A stretch of 9,854 nt of DNA, from positions 1-9,854 of the forward strand of contig CALJBY010000196.1 in assembly GCA_938024025.1 (NCBI GenBank), in the 5' to 3' direction. The notes beneath the pieces were generated by a model. It was not told the DNA's origin. It saw only the letters and a list, made by a program, of their open reading frames with translations, and made no database searches. Shown here one piece after another: positions 5,665 to 9,854 of this stretch (positions within the stretch are counted from its first letter, which is position 1; the number at the start of each line of letters is the position of its first letter). The translations under genes and the position numbers were made by a program. The stretch comes from an uncultured bacterium. Lineage in GTDB: Bacteria; Desulfobacterota; WTBG01.

Positions 5665-7017
5665 ATGAAACCAAAGAAGATTATTTTTTTGACCTTCACA
5701 CTAGTATTATTTGCCTTTTTTCTCTTTCAGGCGACAGGGTGTTTCAGTCCGGAAGAACAGTCCACCACTACCCCTCAGGATCAAGGCCTTGAAGAACATG
5801 ACCACAATGAGGCTGAAGTACACGACGAGCATGATCATGACATCCATGACCATGACGAGGCTGATCACGATGATGATCATGTCAAAGCAGATGGACACGC
5901 TGAAGATGAAACACACGATGAACATGCTCACGATGAACATGATGCTTCTGTTGTGAAACTATCCAAAGAAGATATGAAAAGGTTCGGGATCCAGGTTAAA
6001 AAGGTTAAAGCGGGAGAAATTGAGCAACATATAAGAGTACCGGGAGAAATTGTGATAAATAGCGACACGTTAGCCCATATTGTTCCACGTGTTCCGGGCA
6101 TAGCGCAACAGGTCAAAAAGAATTTAGGTGACTTTGTAGAAAAAGGAGAGGTCCTTGCCGTCATAGAGAGTCGGGAATTAGCAGACGTAAAAGCGGCATA
6201 TCTGACATCGATTGAATCCTTCCAGTTGGCTGAACCATTTTTTAAGCGGGAAGAAAGACTTTGGAAAAAGAAAATCTCTTCCGAGCAGGATTATCTTGAT
6301 GCTAAGAAAGCCTTTGCCGAAGCCAAAATTGAAATGAACAAGGCTAAATATAAACTCAGCGCATTAGGGTTTTCTCTAGAATACATCAAGAATCTTCCAT
6401 CAGAACCGCCACGCTTATTTACTTCCTATGAGATTACAGCCCCATTCAATGGAACAATTATTAAGAAACATATAACACTTGGAGAGGTGGTCAAAGAAGA
6501 CGATGATGTTTTTGTTGTAGCCAACCTGGATACCGTCTGGGTGGACCTTCGCGTCCCCCAAAAAGATGCATCTTCTATTAAGAAAGGTCAGAAGGCAACC
6601 ATATCTGGCAAAGCTGATACATCTAAAACAGTAGGTACAATTGATTACGTCCATTCACTGATAGATGAACAAACAAGAACAAAACTTGCCAGGGTCGTAC
6701 TGGACAATACATCTGGGCAGTTTCTGCCGGGAACATTTATCACTGCCACTGTTCAGGTGGGGAAAAGTGAAACCGATGTTGTTGTCGACAAAAGTGTCCT
6801 TCAGAATATTGATGATAAAGCATGCGTTTTTGTCCAAAGTGAACAGGGTTTTGAACCTCGGCCCGTCATGATTGGCCGTTCTAATGAAACGTGTGTCGAA
6901 ATTATTGATGGACTTGAATCTGGGGAAATAATCGTGACCGAGAACAGTTTCCGTATAAAAGCTCAGCTGGAAAAGGCTGCAGCTGGAGAGAACGCTGGAC
7001 ATGGTCACTCACACTGA
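5665..7017 (+). CDS. Periplasmic adaptor lipoprotein of heavy-metal RND efflux, CzcB/CusB family, with His-rich N-terminus (adaptor 2)
   Basis: Complete adaptor of 450 residues. AAGGAG at 5649-5654 is ten bases before the ATG. Residues 1-25 form a lipoprotein signal: Lys 2-5 region, hydrophobic stretch, then Ala-Thr-Gly-Cys with Cys26 as the probable lipidation site, so the protein should be tethered to a membrane. Residues 45-92 hold 14 His among Asp and Glu. The first lipoyl half is about 140-175 (VPRVPGIAQQV, IESRELADV), the helical hairpin about 176-240, the second lipoyl half about 255-275 (TAPFNGTIIKK), then beta-barrel and membrane-proximal domains. The tail ends AGHGHSH. It is about half identical by eye to adaptor 1 over the folded part, but much closer in the His-rich DNA. 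Pump 2 starts 21 bases downstream, so the two are surely co-translated from one transcript. The metal is unknown. Confidence 0.95.
   Translation: MKPKKIIFLTFTLVLFAFFLFQATGCFSPEEQSTTTPQDQGLEEHDHNEAEVHDEHDHDIHDHDEADHDDDHVKADGHAEDETHDEHAHDEHDASVVKLSKEDMKRFGIQVKKVKAGEIEQHIRVPGEIVINSDTLAHIVPRVPGIAQQVKKNLGDFVEKGEVLAVIESRELADVKAAYLTSIESFQLAEPFFKREERLWKKKISSEQDYLDAKKAFAEAKIEMNKAKYKLSALGFSLEYIKNLPSEPPRLFTSYEITAPFNGTIIKKHITLGEVVKEDDDVFVVANLDTVWVDLRVPQKDASSIKKGQKATISGKADTSKTVGTIDYVHSLIDEQTRTKLARVVLDNTSGQFLPGTFITATVQVGKSETDVVVDKSVLQNIDDKACVFVQSEQGFEPRPVMIGRSNETCVEIIDGLESGEIIVTENSFRIKAQLEKAAAGENAGHGHSH
5845..5883 (+). repeat. 39-bp block identical to two copies in adaptor 1 (91-129 and 187-225)
   Basis: The block encodes HDHDEADHDDDHV in all three places with no base difference, including synonymous positions. 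It is the core of a longer ungapped match, 1-150 against 5755-5904, which I count by hand as 127 of 150 bases identical. This is the only single-unit copy; adaptor 1 has a three-unit tract. Confidence 0.9.
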
Positions 7018-7038
7018 TGTTTTTGGAGGTTAGATCCT

Positions 7039-9854
7039 ATGATCGAAAGACTGGTTGAGTTATCACTTAAATATAAGCTGTTAATTATTATCCTTTTTGT
7101 TGGTGTCTGTGCAGCAGGTGGTTTTTCCCTCACACAATTATCTATTGATGCCTTTCCTGACATAAGCCCAAACCTGGTTCAGATCTTTGCCGAGATAGAA
7201 GGTATGGCGCCTGAGGAGGTTGAACGGTTTGTAACGCGCCCCGTCGAGGTTTCTATGAGAGGAATTCCAGGGGTTCAAAAAATACGTTCACTCTCAACTT
7301 TGGGGCTTTCGACGGTAAATGTTTACTTTGAAGATGATGTTGATATCTACCTGGCTCGTCAGCTTGTTGCAGAGAGACTCAAAGAAGCGGAAGAAGGAAT
7401 TCCAGAAGGTGCAAACATGCCCCACGGCCTGGAAATGGGACCTATCGCCAGTGGAATGGGGAAGATTCTGGGTTATTACCTCGAGGGAGACAACTATAGC
7501 ACTACCGATCTGCGTACATTGCAGGAATGGATTATTAAACGTGAAATTCAGACAGTGCAGGGAGTTGCCAAGGTTATCAGCCAGGGGGGTCATGTTCGGC
7601 AATACCAGATTATAATAAATCCTGACCGGCTTCTCGAATATAATTTGTCATTAGACGATGTCATGGAAGCCGTACAAAAAAACAATTTAAATCTTGGGGC
7701 TGGAATCATAGAAAAAGGTTCCGAAGAGTTAATTGTTCGAAGTCTGGGACTGGTAAAAACCACCACAGATATTGAGAATATTGTCATAGTTAACTACCAA
7801 AACACCCCTGTTTATATCAAAAATATCGCAACCGTAGAATTTGGAAATGCCTTTAGGCGTGGTGTTTCTTTGTTAGATGACCAGAAAGAGATTGTCGTTG
7901 GCAGTGTATACAAGGCTCATGGAGCTAATTCTTTTGAGGTAATCGGTCGTATCAAAAAGCGAATGGAACAGATTCAAAGCAATTTACCCGAAGGTGTAAA
8001 GCTACTCATTTACTATGACCAGGCGGCTCTCGTTAAAAACAGTATCAATACCGTCAGTTCAGCATTGACCTTGGGACTTATCCTGGTCTGTATTGTTTCC
8101 TTCGTTTTTTTGGGGAATCTGCGCAACGCTCTCATTGTTGTATGCTCTCTTCCCTTTGCGACACTATTTGCATTTACGCTAATGTATTTTAATAAAATCC
8201 CGGGGGATTTAATATCATTTGGCGGCATAGCAATCGCGTTGGGCATGATAGTTGATGCCACGATTATTATGGTGGAAAGAATCCAATCTGTTTTAAATGA
8301 TAACATCAGCAGATCCTCGGTGACGGAAATCATTTTGTCAGCTGCCCGGGAAGTTGCTCAGCCCATATTCTTTGCCACGACTATCATTATCATTGTTTTT
8401 CTTCCCATTTTTACACTTGGCGCAGTAGAGGGTAAAATGTTTCGCCCGTTGGCTTTTTCGGTTGCCATTACCATGTGCGGATCATTATTTTATGCCTTGA
8501 TTATTGCCCCTGTATTCTATCGCCTGCTGCACAAGGAAAAAACTAAAGAGAAAAAGTCGCCGATCCAATCAGCGATATACCACTACTATGAATCGGTACT
8601 GCTTTTCTTTCTCCACCGGCGTTCGATAGTTATTGCTGCGATTGGTATTTTGGTGCTCATCGGTGGTGCCATATTTGTCCAGTTGGGGAGAGAGTTCGTT
8701 CCGACACTCCAGGAGGGCTCCATTCAGGCATTGGCGTATATGAATCCCAACATATCCCTGAAGGAAATCACGGACACTTCAAGGGCATTGGCCAAGGATA
8801 TGGGAAGTTTTCCTGAGGTGAAGCAGGTTATCGTCGATATTGGATATGGTGAGGTTGGCCCACATGTGCATCATACCAATTATGCTTGTATCACGGTTGC
8901 TCTCAATCCCAAGGATAAATGGGAGACAGTAAAAACCCAGGAAGAGCTCGTTGAAAAAATTGACAAACGCATTAAGAACTATCCCGGTGTTTCTGTCAGT
9001 TTTTCACAACCCGTCAAGCATGAGATAGATGAGTTGGTTGCAGGGGCCGGAACTACAATAGTGGCGAAGCTTTTTGGAGAGGATATTTCCATACTCAAAG
9101 CAAAGGCCCTGGAAATCCAGGGAGTCCTTGCCGACATAGAAGGTGTAGCTGACCTGAGGGTTGAGCAGGTAGACGGTCAAACACAACTCCAGATTAATAT
9201 AAATAGGGAGGAGATAGCGCGTTATGGCCTTAATAGCTCCCACATACAGCATACAGTAAAAAGTGCAATCGCTGGTGAGGAAGTCGGCAAGGGTTTTGAA
9301 GGGGAGAAAAACTTTGGTATTATTACCAGATTTGCCGAAGCCTATCGGAACAATATCAGCTCAATCAGGAATCTGCTTATTAACACTCCGGATGGGTATA
9401 CTGTGCCCCTTGACCAGCTGGCAGATATTACTACTGTTACCGGGTTAAGACAAATAAGCCGGGAAAATACACAGCGCTATATCTCAATACAGTGCAATGT
9501 GCGTGATAGAGACCCCGGCAGTTTTGTTGAAGAAGCTCAAAAGATGGTTGCCAAAAACATACAGTTTCCTCCCGGATACAGGCTTGCATGGGGTGGTCAA
9601 TTTGAATTACAACAGGCAGCAAATAAGAGGCTTGCCATTGTGATTCCGATTACTTTGTTTCTGGTTCTTATACTGCTCTACAGCTCGTTTAATTCTATCA
9701 AAAATGTGCTTTTGATTATGCTCAATATTCCATTAGCATTGGTGGGTGGAGTTTTCACACTGGCACTGTTCAAAGGGAACATCAGCATTCCCTCTTCAAT
9801 AGGATTTATCGCTCTTTTTGGGATCGCTTTGACAAACGCGCTGATATTGATTTC
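7039..9854 (+). CDS. Heavy-metal efflux RND pump, CzcA/CusA family (pump 2), 3'-truncated by window edge
   Basis: Frame 1 is open from ATG 7039 to the last base with no stop: 938 full codons, about 90% of a normal pump. GGAGGT at 7025-7030 precedes the ATG by eight bases. TM1 is about residues 14-32, followed by the family motif IDAFPDISPNLVQ. TM2 is about 339-359, with TM3-6 following. TM4 has AIALGMIVDATIIMVER (398-414): Asp406 and Glu413 are kept, Ala400 replaces CzcA Asp402, and Arg414 replaces the usual Asn. The porter loop reads GPHVHHTNYAC (607-617). The CusA triad positions lack Met in the two porter sites I can align (Tyr615 and a Glu in HEIDELVAG). The window ends within the TM10 segment, at residues corresponding to QNGVVLVS of pump 1. 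It is clearly related to pump 1 but diverged throughout. It works with adaptor 2; its channel must come from elsewhere. Confidence 0.95.
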   Translation, partial: MIERLVELSLKYKLLIIILFVGVCAAGGFSLTQLSIDAFPDISPNLVQIFAEIEGMAPEEVERFVTRPVEVSMRGIPGVQKIRSLSTLGLSTVNVYFEDDVDIYLARQLVAERLKEAEEGIPEGANMPHGLEMGPIASGMGKILGYYLEGDNYSTTDLRTLQEWIIKREIQTVQGVAKVISQGGHVRQYQIIINPDRLLEYNLSLDDVMEAVQKNNLNLGAGIIEKGSEELIVRSLGLVKTTTDIENIVIVNYQNTPVYIKNIATVEFGNAFRRGVSLLDDQKEIVVGSVYKAHGANSFEVIGRIKKRMEQIQSNLPEGVKLLIYYDQAALVKNSINTVSSALTLGLILVCIVSFVFLGNLRNALIVVCSLPFATLFAFTLMYFNKIPGDLISFGGIAIALGMIVDATIIMVERIQSVLNDNISRSSVTEIILSAAREVAQPIFFATTIIIIVFLPIFTLGAVEGKMFRPLAFSVAITMCGSLFYALIIAPVFYRLLHKEKTKEKKSPIQSAIYHYYESVLLFFLHRRSIVIAAIGILVLIGGAIFVQLGREFVPTLQEGSIQALAYMNPNISLKEITDTSRALAKDMGSFPEVKQVIVDIGYGEVGPHVHHTNYACITVALNPKDKWETVKTQEELVEKIDKRIKNYPGVSVSFSQPVKHEIDELVAGAGTTIVAKLFGEDISILKAKALEIQGVLADIEGVADLRVEQVDGQTQLQININREEIARYGLNSSHIQHTVKSAIAGEEVGKGFEGEKNFGIITRFAEAYRNNISSIRNLLINTPDGYTVPLDQLADITTVTGLRQISRENTQRYISIQCNVRDRDPGSFVEEAQKMVAKNIQFPPGYRLAWGGQFELQQAANKRLAIVIPITLFLVLILLYSSFNSIKNVLLIMLNIPLALVGGVFTLALFKGNISIPSSIGFIALFGIALTNALILI

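Noticed and set aside
6655..7008. 117-residue reading frame on the - strand inside adaptor 2
   Set aside because: It lies opposite the conserved adaptor C-terminal domains and shows no recognisable features.

Overview
The window holds two consecutive heavy-metal efflux cassettes of the RND (resistance-nodulation-division) type, all on the + strand. Each has a periplasmic adaptor (membrane fusion protein, CzcB/CusB family) followed by an inner-membrane pump (CzcA/CusA family). Both adaptors carry long His/Asp/Glu-rich N-terminal tracts. The host is a diderm (Gram-negative-type) bacterium, because tripartite pumps and an outer-membrane-factor remnant are present. Base composition looks moderate by eye (mid-40s % GC) and Shine-Dalgarno sites are canonical (GGAGGT, AAGGAG). 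The sequence does not fix the species. A planctomycete or similar environmental lineage is only a guess.

Layout: 1-1425 is adaptor 1, missing about 30 N-terminal residues beyond the left edge. It has three imperfect His-rich repeats and a His-rich C-terminal tail. 1483-4584 is pump 1, complete at 1033 aa. 4585-4821 is non-coding and contains a sigma70-like promoter and an 11-bp direct repeat. 4822-5238 is a small GTG-initiated protein with a hydrophobic N-terminus and 18 His within 43 residues. 5239-5373 is a short spacer with a perfect 8-bp inverted repeat. 5374-5657 is a wrecked outer membrane factor (TolC/CzcC type): its ribosome site, start codon and signal peptide are joined out of frame to the C-terminal ~65 codons. 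5665-7017 is adaptor 2, a complete lipoprotein of 450 aa. 7039-9854 is pump 2, open to the right edge (938 codons, roughly 90% of a full pump).

How the parts work together (inference from families): each pump should take metal ions from the periplasm or cytoplasm, helped by the His-rich adaptor and perhaps by the small His-rich exported protein, and pass them to an outer-membrane channel. The second cassette's own channel gene has lost its middle, so pump 2 probably borrows a channel, perhaps one upstream of the left edge. Neither pump has the CzcA Asp402 equivalent or the CusA methionine triad, so neither the Co/Zn/Cd nor the Cu/Ag label can be assigned by analogy. Both instead carry His residues in a periplasmic loop close to the position where CusA binds metal.

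The most notable points are the internal-deletion channel pseudogene, the expanded and apparently homogenised His-rich tract shared by the two adaptors, the small His-rich protein, and the atypical ion-path residues of the pumps. I see no RNA genes, CRISPR arrays, insertion sequences or phage genes.
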